Positions 1 through 9,134 are shown, counted from the first letter of the stretch. The stretch: 41,034 nt of DNA from Dysgonamonadaceae bacterium (GCA_031270075.1 JAISYG010000112.1:1-41034); one strand, 5' to 3'. The notes: generated by a model from the letters alone, not told the origin. A program made the numbers and translations.

Positions 1-411
1 TTGACGTTCGGCGAATCGGGATTGGTCGTTTACAGCAGTGAACAGATTCCCGACGAGTTGAATATCCAGCTTTGGGTTATCGAATCGGACACGGATATCC
101 GCGAATTTGCCCTCGATGCTGATCAGGTGCTCGACAGCGCCGCCTTCAAGGGGTTGTTTGCTGCGGTGGAAGTAGCATTAGCTGTAACCAATCCGATCGT
201 TTCCGGTGCGATAGCGGTAGGCGGCGTAGTAACCGACCTGCTTCGCCGAAAACTGCGAGCCAATAAAGATGACTTAGTCGGCTACTGGCAAACCACGCTG
301 AACCGGGCGGAACATTACCCGCACGGAGTACGCGACAAACAGGATGTGTACGATACGACCGGGAATATATTAGTGGATTATACCCTGTTCGGCTATGAAA
401 ACGCAGTCTGA
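1..411 (+). CDS. Unrecognised protein, C-terminal fragment (5' end outside window)
   Basis: The frame is open from the first base and ends at TGA 409-411, giving 136 residues. The TTG at base 1 may simply be an internal codon, so the gene is probably truncated by the window edge. The middle (about residues 50-80) is alanine, valine and glycine rich and could be a membrane-inserting or buried hydrophobic helix. It is followed by a basic patch (DLLRRKLRANKDD) and a polar C-terminus with the segment LVGYWQTTLNRAEHYPHGVR. No signal peptide can be judged. I do not recognise the family and assign no function. The gene is followed immediately by REP-like palindromes, which commonly sit just 3' of coding regions. 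Confidence 0.55.
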   Translation: MTFGESGLVVYSSEQIPDELNIQLWVIESDTDIREFALDADQVLDSAAFKGLFAAVEVALAVTNPIVSGAIAVGGVVTDLLRRKLRANKDDLVGYWQTTLNRAEHYPHGVRDKQDVYDTTGNILVDYTLFGYENAV

Positions 412-412
412 T

Positions 413-596
413 TTTTGTCCCGTCAGGGACAATCGTTCGGTAAAAACCCCGCGCCACCTCCCCCACCGTCCCGGATGGGACGGAATGTGGGTAGAAAAAA
501 GCCTGTTTATGCCAACACGTTCCGTCCCTGACGGGACGGAAAAGAAGATCCGCGCTTGTGTTTTTTCTACCGAGCGATTGTCCCTAACGGGACAAA
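413..596. repeat. Cluster of four REP-like palindromes in inverted arrangement
   Basis: Four short GTCCC/GGGAC palindromes are visible. Unit A is GTCCCGTCAGGGAC (417-430) followed by the tail AATCGTTCGGTAAAAA. Unit B is CCGTCCCGGATGGGACGG (466-483) followed by AATGTGGGTAGAAAAA. Unit C is TTCCGTCCCTGACGGGACGGAA (520-541). Unit D is the reverse complement of unit A, TTTTTCTACCGAGCGATTG then TCCCTAACGGGAC (564-593). A and D face each other, so the whole block can fold into one long hairpin that resembles a REPIN. Similar TCCCTGACGGGA elements with a GGTAGAAAAA tail are, from general knowledge, dispersed in many copies in some Bacteroidales genomes, but copy number cannot be tested here. Confidence 0.75.
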
Positions 597-720
597 AGGA
601 CGCAAATGACGCGAATTTTTCTTTGCGCCCTTTGCGGTTCAAACACCCATCCTCCGCTGGTGCGGGTCGAAAATGAAGATGCTTTTTAATGATTGAATGA
701 ACGTCTAATTTAATTTTTGA

Positions 721-987
721 ATGAAGAGGACCCCTTTACAAAAAAAGAAGCCGGAAGCCCTCCCGCAGGAAGGGGGGACACTCTCCGGCATGTCCGGTGC
801 AGGCGTTGCGCCTGCCGGCAAGCATGCACCGAAACAGCCCTATGTGGCTCCCTCTTTTACGACAACCGATGTGGACATCGAACCCTTCTGTGTTGTGACT
901 TCCGCGAGGATAACTCCCTCCACTCTTCTGATTGAGGAAGAGGAAGACGGCGGTAACATTAACAATATGGAAATTAACTGGATGTGA
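721..987 (+). CDS. Small protein of the type found beside Bacteroidales surface-protein genes
   Basis: The ORF encodes 88 residues starting MKRTPLQKKKPEALP, with a very basic N-terminus, a central glycine/proline-rich part and a C-terminal segment YVAPSFTTTDVDIEPF followed by an acidic run (EEEED). Bacteroidales often carry short ORFs of about 50-90 residues with a pattern like Y-x-P-S-x-x-x-x-D-x-E near fimbrillin or lipoprotein genes, and this one sits 62 bases before a fimbrillin-like gene. No signal peptide or known catalytic motif is visible. An overlapping ORF in another frame (717-935) lacks the recognisable segment and was not chosen. Function is unknown. Codon use is GC-rich, like the following gene. 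Confidence 0.5.
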   Translation: MKRTPLQKKKPEALPQEGGTLSGMSGAGVAPAGKHAPKQPYVAPSFTTTDVDIEPFCVVTSARITPSTLLIEEEEDGGNINNMEINWM

Positions 988-1049
988 AAGGAATAGCTTA
1001 TAGCTAATGGCTTAAAAAAAATTATATCATCTTTAAACAGTAAACGGAT

Positions 1050-3071
1050 ATGACTACTCAATCCTTATCATTTGTTTTGGCCGCTTTTCTATCGGCGGTA
1101 GTATTTTCTTTCTCTTCCTGCTCGGAGGACGAAGGGGGCGTTTCCGTTTCCGGCAAGGCTTCACTCCACATCAGCATTGCGGGGATTTCCGCCGGGGGCG
1201 AGGAATCGCTGACGCGCGCCGCCCTCGAACCCGAAACGGTCGTGCTGACTGCCGACGACGGCACACCCGTGGAGTTCACCCTCTCGGTCGACCCTGCTTC
1301 CGTAACACGCGCGGCAAACCCGATGGACACCGGCAAAAAATACCGTGTCATCGCCTACAAGTCCACCGATAACTCCTACGCGGATGAAAAGTTGTTTACG
1401 GCGGGCACCAATGATACGCTTATCCTTCCCCCGCTGGCTTCCGGATACTATAAGCTGGTTGCCATCTCCTACAACACGACCGCCGACCCGGGCGCTGTCG
1501 GTTCGGATGCCGATGGCGACGGCAATGTCAATACCATCACCGTCGACCCGTCCAACGACCTGCTGCATTGGGTGGGCGGAGCCGCGGGTAACGGTGCGGC
1601 GGGGATTCATGACACCCCCATCACGTTCAAGCACCGGTTTACGAAACTGACGGTGCGTGCCACTTCCACGCTGACGGGCAATAACATCACCGGAGTGCCG
1701 GCTTCGGCTACACTGACTCCCGGATACCAGGGCCGGCTGACCCTGCTGACGGACGGCGCGCCCGCCGAATACGGGACTGCTTCGGCGCAGACCTTCGCCT
1801 TCAATACCACTAATAACGACACGGTGGCGGCGAGCACGACCACCCGCTATGTGTTCACGGGTGATGACACCCCTGTCACACTGACCTTTTCCGGCACGCT
1901 GACGGTGAACAACAAGACGCTGAGCAACCCCGTGGCGAAGTTCGCCCAAACGGGCGGCCTGCTTTCGGGTTACTCCTACACGCTGACCATGCGGGTGGAG
2001 GCGGGCAAGGGCGACTTCTATCCGATTGTGGGCGGTTCGGCTTACGAGGTGACCATTCCTTTGGGAGATAACCGTACTTACACTTACACCAAAGCAAACG
2101 GCACTGTTGTTACCGGGCAGACTACACTGACTTTCCTGCGTTACAACCTCGGCGCCGACCCAAGTATGACGCCGAAGGAGCAGATGGCCTACCCGTACAT
2201 CGACATCGAGAATATCCGGGTGTATGGCGGTTTGTGGCAATGGGGGCGGAAGGATGCCGGTCACTCTTTTCGCGCCCCGAAGACGAAGACTACGGACAAC
2301 GAGAACGTCAACTTCCAAAACTCGTCCTATAGTTCCTATAATCCTGCAACTGACACGAAGTTTGTCTGGGGTACCTCTGACTATACGTGGCATGATCCCG
2401 ATGTGCATGACTCTAATATGTGGGGTAACGGCAAAGGGCTTTCCAACCAGACGGACTTCCGTCCTTCACAGGCCACAATAACTCCGCTTCTCACTGCCAA
2501 CTCTTACAATCCCTGTCCAAGTGGTTACCGCGTTCCTACGGAGCACGAATGGGCCTTGACACTGAACGAAGGCGGTTCTTCTACTAGCGATACTAATGAC
2601 CGGATTTTGACGGACTACTCGTATTATGTTGCTTATAAAGGTACTACCTGGTATGTTCCTCTGAGTAACGAGAATGTTGTTTGGGTTCGTGTGACCGACG
2701 GGAATCCTTCCACTACTTTTACGGCATACTCGATATACAACTCGATGAACGGTTGGGCTATATATAGGAAGACTGATATAACATCTGACACTGACCCTAC
2801 TTCTGCTTACGATACGGCTTTCGACACAGATAATGACCTCACGGACGGCTCTGCCCCTAATCCTCTTATGTTCCTGCCTATCGCGGGCTACCGGATCGGC
2901 AGCGACAGTGCTGGTGCTGCTTCTGTAACCTATACGGGTTCCAAGGGCCAATACTGGAGCAGTACGGTTGTGAACACCGGCGCGTACGCACTGACAATCA
3001 ACTCCAACATGGTGTACTTGGGCTCCGCCAATCGCGTGGACGGGATGTCGGTACGCTGCATTAAAGAATGA
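1050..3071 (+). CDS. Fimbrillin-family lipoprotein with C-terminal FISUMP-type domain
   Basis: The protein has 673 residues. The N-terminus is a lipoprotein signal ending FSFSSC with Cys24, followed by SEDEGG, an acidic stretch resembling the Bacteroidota surface lipoprotein export signal. Residues of about 30-330 look like a fimbrillin/Mfa-like beta-sandwich region, with TRA motifs, DTLILPPLASGYYKLVA, and a central segment ending in a GYSYTLTMRVEAGKG strand. The C-terminal part (about 350-673) has hallmarks of the Fibrobacter succinogenes major paralogous (FISUMP) domain: NPCPSGYRVPTEHEW, FLPIAGYR, YWSST and a terminal SVRCIKE. The expected role is a surface adhesin, fimbrial subunit or fimbrial tip protein. 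The first kilobase is strikingly GC-rich and the FISUMP half less so, which suggests a mosaic or acquired gene. ATG at 1050 is the first start giving the signal peptide. Confidence 0.8.
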   Translation: MTTQSLSFVLAAFLSAVVFSFSSCSEDEGGVSVSGKASLHISIAGISAGGEESLTRAALEPETVVLTADDGTPVEFTLSVDPASVTRAANPMDTGKKYRVIAYKSTDNSYADEKLFTAGTNDTLILPPLASGYYKLVAISYNTTADPGAVGSDADGDGNVNTITVDPSNDLLHWVGGAAGNGAAGIHDTPITFKHRFTKLTVRATSTLTGNNITGVPASATLTPGYQGRLTLLTDGAPAEYGTASAQTFAFNTTNNDTVAASTTTRYVFTGDDTPVTLTFSGTLTVNNKTLSNPVAKFAQTGGLLSGYSYTLTMRVEAGKGDFYPIVGGSAYEVTIPLGDNRTYTYTKANGTVVTGQTTLTFLRYNLGADPSMTPKEQMAYPYIDIENIRVYGGLWQWGRKDAGHSFRAPKTKTTDNENVNFQNSSYSSYNPATDTKFVWGTSDYTWHDPDVHDSNMWGNGKGLSNQTDFRPSQATITPLLTANSYNPCPSGYRVPTEHEWALTLNEGGSSTSDTNDRILTDYSYYVAYKGTTWYVPLSNENVVWVRVTDGNPSTTFTAYSIYNSMNGWAIYRKTDITSDTDPTSAYDTAFDTDNDLTDGSAPNPLMFLPIAGYRIGSDSAGAASVTYTGSKGQYWSSTVVNTGAYALTINSNMVYLGSANRVDGMSVRCIKE

Positions 3072-3114
3072 TCCGACTATTTTGACTATTCCCATTTTCC
3101 GGCAGTTTTCCCTT

Positions 3115-3157
3115 GCCCCCGCTCGACGAAGGCTGGATCCTTCGCCGAGCGAGGGGC
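3115..3157. terminator. Strong GC-rich hairpin downstream of the fimbrillin-like gene
   Basis: GCTCG-A-CGAAGG (3121-3132) pairs with CCTTCG-C-CGAGC (3139-3150) around a CTGGAT loop, and GCCCC/GGGGC extends the stem on the outside. No uninterrupted T-run follows directly, so this is a probable transcript end or attenuating hairpin rather than a textbook intrinsic terminator. The remaining sequence up to 3340 shows no gene. Confidence 0.5.
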
Positions 3158-3347
3158 ATCATCATGACCATTCTTTTCCGTAGCGCTTTTTGGACGTACC
3201 GGCGGTTTGGCCACAATTGTTTTTCCATCCGGTGGGCGAAATACTAATCAATCGCCGATTGGGCCACTTCATTCGTTTTCTGCGTACTTTTTTTTAAATG
3301 ATATAGCCAATTAATCGTATTTTAATTAAATATTAATCACACGACTT

Positions 3348-3355
3348 TATCTTTG
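3348..3355 (+). promoter_or_regulatory. Bacteroidota -7 promoter box before the GH92 gene
   Basis: TATCTTTG matches the Bacteroidota -7 consensus TAnnTTTG and lies 23 bases before the GH92 start. The upstream sequence is strongly AT-rich (TTTTAATTAAATATTAATCA). No exact TTTG -33 box is present at the expected spacing. This is the likely start of the first transcription unit of the carbohydrate locus. Confidence 0.6.
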
Positions 3356-3377
3356 CAACCAAATAATTAAAAATATC

Positions 3378-5636
3378 ATGAAAATACGAATGATTTTTAC
3401 GCTTTCCTGTATGTCCGTATTCTTCCTTTCCTGTCAGGAAAAAGGACTTGATTCATACGTTAATGTTTTTATAGGAACAGGCGGGCACGGCCATACTTAT
3501 CCGGGTGCGACGGTTCCGCACGGAATGGTACAACTCAGCCCCGATACCCGTACCAACGGCTGGGATGCCTGTGCGGGTTATCATTATGATGATACCACTT
3601 TAATCGGATTTAGCCATACCCATTTGAGCGGAACGGGAATCGGCGATTTGGGCGACGTGCTGTTCTTGCCTTATACCGGTGAACTCCGGTTAGTCGATCC
3701 GAACGGGGATGATAAGGAGCTTCGATTCGGTTCTGCCTTTTCGCATGAAACAGAAAAAGCAACGCCCGGTTATTACAGCGTACATCTCGACAGTTATGAT
3801 ATTGATGTGGAATTGACCGCTACCACTCACGCCGGTTTCCATCGGTATACATTTCCGAAAGCAGACCATCCCGGCTTGTTTATCGATTTGACAAGAACCA
3901 TCTACGACCGGCCATTCGTGCAATCGGCCATCACGATAGTGAACGAGCGGGAGATTCAAGGAATGAAGCAGTTGCAGGGCTGGGCGCCCAACCGCTACAT
4001 TTATTTTTATGCACAGTTTTCGGAACCTTTTTCCTGTCAGACGGAAGGGAATGCAAAGGCTTACTTAGTGTTTGATAAAACAAACCAAGGAAAACAAATT
4101 TTAGCGAAAGTAGGGATTTCTTTTGTCGACGAAGCCGGCGCAAGAAACAATCTGTTGACGGAAATCCCGGATTGGAATTTTACTAAGGTAAGAAAATGCG
4201 CTCAAAAACAATGGAACAAGGAATTGTCGAAAATTAAGATCGCTACAAAAAACGAAAAAGACCGTATTATCTTCTATTCTGCGCTGTACCATACCGCTTT
4301 GGAACCGATAATCAGTTCGGATGTGGATGGCCGTTACCGCACCATGGATAACCAAATTGCGGAAGATAAAAATTATACTAATTATTCTATTTTTTCTTTG
4401 TGGGATACATTCAGAGCTTTACATCCGCTGAATACCATTCTTTCGCCGAAGGAAAATCAAGCGATGATCCGTTCGCTGATACGGAAATACGACGAGGGCG
4501 GTTTGTTGCCGATGTGGGAACTCCATTCCAATTACACGGGATGCATGATTGGCTATCACGCTGTTTCCGTTATCGTAGATTCGTATATGAAAAACCAACA
4601 GGATTTTGATATTCACAAAGCGTATGAAGCCGCTAAAAAATCGTCATCTTACGATACAATCCATGTTTCGCCGACTATCGACCGGGGTATTCTTCACCAT
4701 AATTTAATGCCCGTTGGTAAATATTATAAAAATACCATTGGCTATATTCCTGCCGAAGTGGAAAAACAATCGGTTGCCCGCGGTTTGGAATATGCTTATA
4801 ATGACTGGCTTATTGCTCGTATGGCACAAGCGATCGGCTATGAAGAAGATTATTTGAAATACATGGAGTTAAGCAAGAATTACAAACATTATTACGATGC
4901 TTCTACCGGATTTATGCGGGGAAAGATGGGCGACGGTTCGTGGCGGACGCCTTTCGATCCACGCCATTCCGACCATAACAATGATGATTATTGCGAAGGA
5001 AATGCATGGCAATGGACTTGGTTTGTTCCCCACGATATCGAAGGGTTGGCTGCGCTGATGGGTGGACGCGAACGGTTCATCGTCAAATTGGATTCGTTGT
5101 TCTGTGTATCATCCGAAATATCCGGAGAAAACGCCTCGGCCGATATTTCCGGTTTAATCGGGCAATATGCTCACGGAAACGAACCCAGTCATCAGACTAT
5201 TCATATATATAATGTGGTTGGACAGCCTTATAAATCGCAGAAATTAACGGATGAAGTTTTGCAAACGCTCTATTTCAACGATCCAAACGGTTTGTCGGGC
5301 AATGAAGACTGCGGCGAAATGTCGGCTTGGTATGTCTTGAACAGTATGGGATTTTATTCGTATTGCCCGGGTATTCCTTATTATTCTATCGGCCGGCCTT
5401 TATTTGACGAAGTAAAAATCAATCTCGAAAACGGAAAAGTTTTTGAAATAAAAATCATTAACAACAGTCAGGCAAATAAATACGTTGAATCCGTCCGGTT
5501 AAACGGAGTAAACTTGGATGTTCTTTTCTTTCAGCATAAAGATTTGATGGAAGGCGGATTGTTGGAAATAAAAATGACGGATAAACCGGTTGTATCAATT
5601 ACAAATAAGATCACAGGGTATGAAGCGGATGAATGA
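3378..5636 (+). CDS. GH92 family alpha-mannosidase, lipoprotein
   Basis: The 752-residue protein carries a lipoprotein signal with FFLSC (Cys19) and starts its mature part with VNVFIGTGGHGHTYPGATVP, the signature opening of GH92 enzymes. FSHTHLSGTG follows around residue 80. The C-terminal catalytic domain contains YCEGNAWQWTW, with Glu540 at the usual position of the general acid, and SGNEDCGEMSAWY, with acidic residues at about 643-644 in the motif that carries the catalytic base in this calcium-dependent inverting family. Known members remove terminal alpha-linked mannose (mostly 1,2 or 1,3) from N-glycans or mannan. Length is normal for the family. The next gene starts inside its 3' end, so the two are translationally coupled. 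The exact linkage cleaved cannot be read from sequence. Confidence 0.93.
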   Translation: MKIRMIFTLSCMSVFFLSCQEKGLDSYVNVFIGTGGHGHTYPGATVPHGMVQLSPDTRTNGWDACAGYHYDDTTLIGFSHTHLSGTGIGDLGDVLFLPYTGELRLVDPNGDDKELRFGSAFSHETEKATPGYYSVHLDSYDIDVELTATTHAGFHRYTFPKADHPGLFIDLTRTIYDRPFVQSAITIVNEREIQGMKQLQGWAPNRYIYFYAQFSEPFSCQTEGNAKAYLVFDKTNQGKQILAKVGISFVDEAGARNNLLTEIPDWNFTKVRKCAQKQWNKELSKIKIATKNEKDRIIFYSALYHTALEPIISSDVDGRYRTMDNQIAEDKNYTNYSIFSLWDTFRALHPLNTILSPKENQAMIRSLIRKYDEGGLLPMWELHSNYTGCMIGYHAVSVIVDSYMKNQQDFDIHKAYEAAKKSSSYDTIHVSPTIDRGILHHNLMPVGKYYKNTIGYIPAEVEKQSVARGLEYAYNDWLIARMAQAIGYEEDYLKYMELSKNYKHYYDASTGFMRGKMGDGSWRTPFDPRHSDHNNDDYCEGNAWQWTWFVPHDIEGLAALMGGRERFIVKLDSLFCVSSEISGENASADISGLIGQYAHGNEPSHQTIHIYNVVGQPYKSQKLTDEVLQTLYFNDPNGLSGNEDCGEMSAWYVLNSMGFYSYCPGIPYYSIGRPLFDEVKINLENGKVFEIKIINNSQANKYVESVRLNGVNLDVLFFQHKDLMEGGLLEIKMTDKPVVSITNKITGYEADE

Positions 5637-8600
5637 TATTAAAAAAACAGTTATTTGTGTTGGGATGATTTGGGCAGGTATTTACGCTTGTGCACAAGAT
5701 CCTGCTTATAAATGGGAACTTATAACGCCTCCATATGCGGTAGCCGATGCTTTTGTGGCCGCACTGAATGTAATGGACTACGGAGCCGATCCGACAGGCG
5801 CGACCGACCAGACGGCTCTGTTTCAGGGCCTGCTGGATTTTTTAGGTTCCCGCACGAATAACAACGGACGGAAAAACGACGGTACGCCTAATGGCGGAAC
5901 GCTTTTTTTGCCGGAAGGCAAATATCTGATTAGTGGAGTTTTAATTCTCCCCAAAGGCGTAACCATCCGCGGCGAATGGGAAAAACCGGTGAAAGGTCAA
6001 CCCATCAAAGGAACCATTATTGTGGCAGATAATCCATCGGCCAGAGGACACGACTGTACATTGCTTCCGAATGGATTGCCGGGAACGTCTTATGAAGCGC
6101 AATCGACCATTATCATGCAGCCTTCTTCTGCTGTACGAGATCTGGCTTTCTGGTATCCCAACCAAGACCCGAATAACATTGTGGCCTATCCGCCTGCCAT
6201 TCTGTTCGGACAAGCCAGTTATTGGGGAAATGATTATTGTTTAGCCTCCAATATTACATTGGTTAATGCTTTCGACGGAATTATTTTCTCGCGGCGCACC
6301 GGTGGCGGCGCTCCCAACTGCTATGGGATTTACGGAACGCCGCTTCGCAGAGGCATCGAAATCGACAATATTGCCGAAGTAGGACGAATAGATAATGTAG
6401 ATTTTTCCGCCGATTATTGGGCGGGATCGGGTTTGCCGGGTTCGCCTTCAATAGATGGGCCTCACAAGCAATACATTCGTGAAAATGGGACAGCGGTTGT
6501 GATGCGCCGCAACGATTGGTCTTTTATCGGTAAAGTCAAAGCGGAAGGTTATCATATCGGTTACCGTTTGGATTTATCTTACAATGAGGATTCTAACGGC
6601 AATCATACGGCTCCTAACGGCCACAATTGGGGAATGGAATTTACCGATTGTAAATATGGTGTGTATGCAGCAGCCGTCGCCGGCGCAGGGATGATGTTTT
6701 ACGGTTACAAATTGACCGGTTGCGATTATGGTTTCTATCTGGATCGCGCACCCGGCGGCGTCATTCAAATGCAGGGATGCGAATTGGATACCAAAATAGC
6801 TTCCATCTATGCGCCCGAAACGAATAACACCAAACTTTTGTTGAATCAAAATACCTTCAACAAAGGCCCGGTAGATATTCGCGGCGGAATGGTTTCTATT
6901 GTCAATTGCGATTTCAACGACGATACCAACCCGATTGTTTTGGGCGCTAACGCAAGAGCCATTGTTACGGGAAATCGTTTCCGGCAAGAAGCCAAAATAA
7001 AAAATGTATCTATGTACCCGTGCATTATCGATCATACTCCCATAGAAATGACCGAATTGCCGGTATTTCCCTATAAAAATCAATACGATTTTGTACAAAA
7101 ACCAAGTGGAAACGCTTTTTATGTAGCCGATGCTACCCATGGCGTAAGCACGACAGCCGACGATAATTCCGATGCTTTGCAGAGTTTATTGGAGCAGTCG
7201 AAAACGGATGGCGGAGGAATTGTTTTCCTGCCTCCCGGACATTACAATTTCCGGAAACCGCTGACGATTCCTTCCGGTGTGGAACTGAAAGGCTCTGTGG
7301 ATGTTCCGAGTTTGCCGACAGGACCCGGCAGCGTGATGGAAATCTATGCCGGAAAAGGAGATGAAAACGGAACGCCTTTTATTACGATGGAACAGGGCAG
7401 CGGTATCCGCGGATTAGTGATGAACTATCCCGAACAGCTGGTTCAATTGCTGACCGAACCGGAACGCAACGGCGGCGATGTTTATCATTATCCCTACACC
7501 ATTCGCGGAAACAAAAACGTTTACATTGTGAATATAGCCTTTCGGACGTCTTATCATGGAATAGACCTTTTTACCAATCCATGCGACAATCATTTTGTGG
7601 ATTATCCTTCCGGACATGTTTTCAAAACCGGTATTCGCGTGGGTGGCGGTTCCAAAGGCGGACATATTTATAATGCGCAATTCAATCAAATTGCTTACGG
7701 TTCGGGCGGCGAAACCAAATTCGGAGCATGGCCTAATTCGCCCGATAACACACAGGCCGACCAAGATAAATACAAGAGAGAACACGACTTGGCGTATGCT
7801 TATTGCTGGAATAATCTGCATTTTCTGATTATAGAAGATTGTGAAGACCAAGTGTTGTACAATAATTTTGACTTCGGCTCCAACCGCGGCTTGACCCTCC
7901 ATGACGGCGCCAACGGTATTTGCCTGGGGCAAGGGATTGATCAAGGAATGAATTCATTTTATATCAATGGAATAGGAAATAACGGCTTTCACTTTATCAA
8001 TACACAGATCGTAACGACCGCTCCCGGAAATCCGGGCGAGGTAAAAGACGAATACAAACAAAACAACCGTTATTTTCAGACTACTTCAAACTTTACCGGC
8101 AAAGTAAGCTTTTTCGGCGCCGATTTTTGGGGACAGCCGCAAAATATTTCCAATGATATCCAAAACGGAACCCTCGAATTGCAAGCCGGAAATTACGACA
8201 ATTCCGGACAACGGAACTTCGGGTCCATTAGTTCGACCGGCACATTTGACATTATAGGCTCTAATATTAACAACATCAGTTCGTTGCTGACAGCCGGTTC
8301 TGCTCCGCAATTTTTTGTTCAATCATCCATGCTGAATCAAGGGAATGTCAATCCGAATGACTGCGGATTGTGGCTGAACAATCTGGGCTTTTCGGCAAGC
8401 GTAAGTCCGGATGCAGGCGCATTTATTCCAAGAACCGGATGGATTGCCACGGCCTCCACTTACAACGACGATGCCCAGAAAAGTCTGGATGGCGATCTTG
8501 CCTCTCGTTGGTCAACGATGAGCGATCGCCAGAAACCCGGACAGTGGTTTATGGTTGACATGATTGAAAATCAACTATTTAATGGAATTTATCTGGAGGC

Positions 8601-9051
8601 TGGTTCCAGCTCTTACCGGCCGGTTTCGGTCAAAGTATCGGTTTCTACCGATGGTGTAAACTGGACTCAGGTGGCAAGCGGCAACAATGCCACACTGTGC
8701 ACTTTCGACAAGCAAGTGGCTCGCTATATTCGCGTCGAACAGACCGGTACCGGCAGTAGTTCGTGGAGAGTGGCCGAATTTTACGTTGCAAATACCGAAC
8801 CGGCAACCGGTATAAGAAAAATCATCGACCGGGAAGAAGTTTATATCTGGTTATCTTCCAACAGACTACACATATCCGGACTGACTGGAATTTCAACGGT
8901 AACCATATACAACGTTTCCGGGCAAGTGGTTATACCCTCGATACAAATGCACGAATCGGGATCGGCCAACCTCCCGCCGGGAATTTATATCGCCGTAATT
9001 TATAATAACGGGCATATTTACAAAAGAAAATTAGTTAAAAATTCAAATTAA
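5620..9051 (+). CDS. Tandem right-handed beta-helix enzyme (GH55/pectate-lyase-3-like) with F5/8C domain and T9SS tail
   Basis: Starting at ATG 5620, the protein has 1143 residues and a signal peptide (MKRMNDIKKTVICVGMIWAG...ACAQ). ATG 5629 is an equally plausible start, and the track start at 5590 lies further inside the GH92 gene and delays the signal peptide. Two pectate-lyase-3-like beta-helix openings are visible: MDYGADPTGATDQTALF near residue 50 and a second near 505 (STTADDNSDALQSLL, then IVFLPPGHYNFRKP). This paired layout resembles GH55 exo-beta-1,3-glucanases. Residues of about 940-1060 form an F5/8 type C (discoidin, CBM32-like) module (SLDGDLASRWST, ARYIRVEQTG). The last 75 residues are a type A T9SS sorting domain ending IYKRKLVKNSN. 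The protein is probably exported to the surface or secreted. A lyase or GH28-like activity is an alternative. Confidence 0.8.
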   Translation: MKRMNDIKKTVICVGMIWAGIYACAQDPAYKWELITPPYAVADAFVAALNVMDYGADPTGATDQTALFQGLLDFLGSRTNNNGRKNDGTPNGGTLFLPEGKYLISGVLILPKGVTIRGEWEKPVKGQPIKGTIIVADNPSARGHDCTLLPNGLPGTSYEAQSTIIMQPSSAVRDLAFWYPNQDPNNIVAYPPAILFGQASYWGNDYCLASNITLVNAFDGIIFSRRTGGGAPNCYGIYGTPLRRGIEIDNIAEVGRIDNVDFSADYWAGSGLPGSPSIDGPHKQYIRENGTAVVMRRNDWSFIGKVKAEGYHIGYRLDLSYNEDSNGNHTAPNGHNWGMEFTDCKYGVYAAAVAGAGMMFYGYKLTGCDYGFYLDRAPGGVIQMQGCELDTKIASIYAPETNNTKLLLNQNTFNKGPVDIRGGMVSIVNCDFNDDTNPIVLGANARAIVTGNRFRQEAKIKNVSMYPCIIDHTPIEMTELPVFPYKNQYDFVQKPSGNAFYVADATHGVSTTADDNSDALQSLLEQSKTDGGGIVFLPPGHYNFRKPLTIPSGVELKGSVDVPSLPTGPGSVMEIYAGKGDENGTPFITMEQGSGIRGLVMNYPEQLVQLLTEPERNGGDVYHYPYTIRGNKNVYIVNIAFRTSYHGIDLFTNPCDNHFVDYPSGHVFKTGIRVGGGSKGGHIYNAQFNQIAYGSGGETKFGAWPNSPDNTQADQDKYKREHDLAYAYCWNNLHFLIIEDCEDQVLYNNFDFGSNRGLTLHDGANGICLGQGIDQGMNSFYINGIGNNGFHFINTQIVTTAPGNPGEVKDEYKQNNRYFQTTSNFTGKVSFFGADFWGQPQNISNDIQNGTLELQAGNYDNSGQRNFGSISSTGTFDIIGSNINNISSLLTAGSAPQFFVQSSMLNQGNVNPNDCGLWLNNLGFSASVSPDAGAFIPRTGWIATASTYNDDAQKSLDGDLASRWSTMSDRQKPGQWFMVDMIENQLFNGIYLEAGSSSYRPVSVKVSVSTDGVNWTQVASGNNATLCTFDKQVARYIRVEQTGTGSSSWRVAEFYVANTEPATGIRKIIDREEVYIWLSSNRLHISGLTGISTVTIYNVSGQVVIPSIQMHESGSANLPPGIYIAVIYNNGHIYKRKLVKNSN

Positions 9052-9106
9052 TCCGGTTTTAATTGAAAATTAAGGGAAAATTAATAAATGTTTAATGTTA
9101 GAAAAA

Positions 9107-9114
9107 TAACTTTG
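9107..9114 (+). promoter_or_regulatory. Bacteroidota -7 promoter box before susC
   Basis: TAACTTTG matches TAnnTTTG and lies 20 bases before the SusC start codon, inside an AT-rich 83-base gap. An exact -33 TTTG is not seen. This is a likely start of the susCD transcription unit. Confidence 0.6.
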
Positions 9115-9134
9115 GTCATCTTAATTTAGTAAAC

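Noticed and set aside
395-676. ORFs of 93 and 90 residues on both strands over the REP cluster
   Set aside because: They are translations of palindromic repeats (repeated CPVRDNRSV/SLTGQK strings), not genes.
1161-2408. Long antisense ORF of 415 residues opposite the fimbrillin-like gene
   Set aside because: It is a by-product of GC-rich codons on the plus strand, has an arginine/histidine/glycine-rich composition without recognisable motifs, and overlaps a clearly coding lipoprotein gene.
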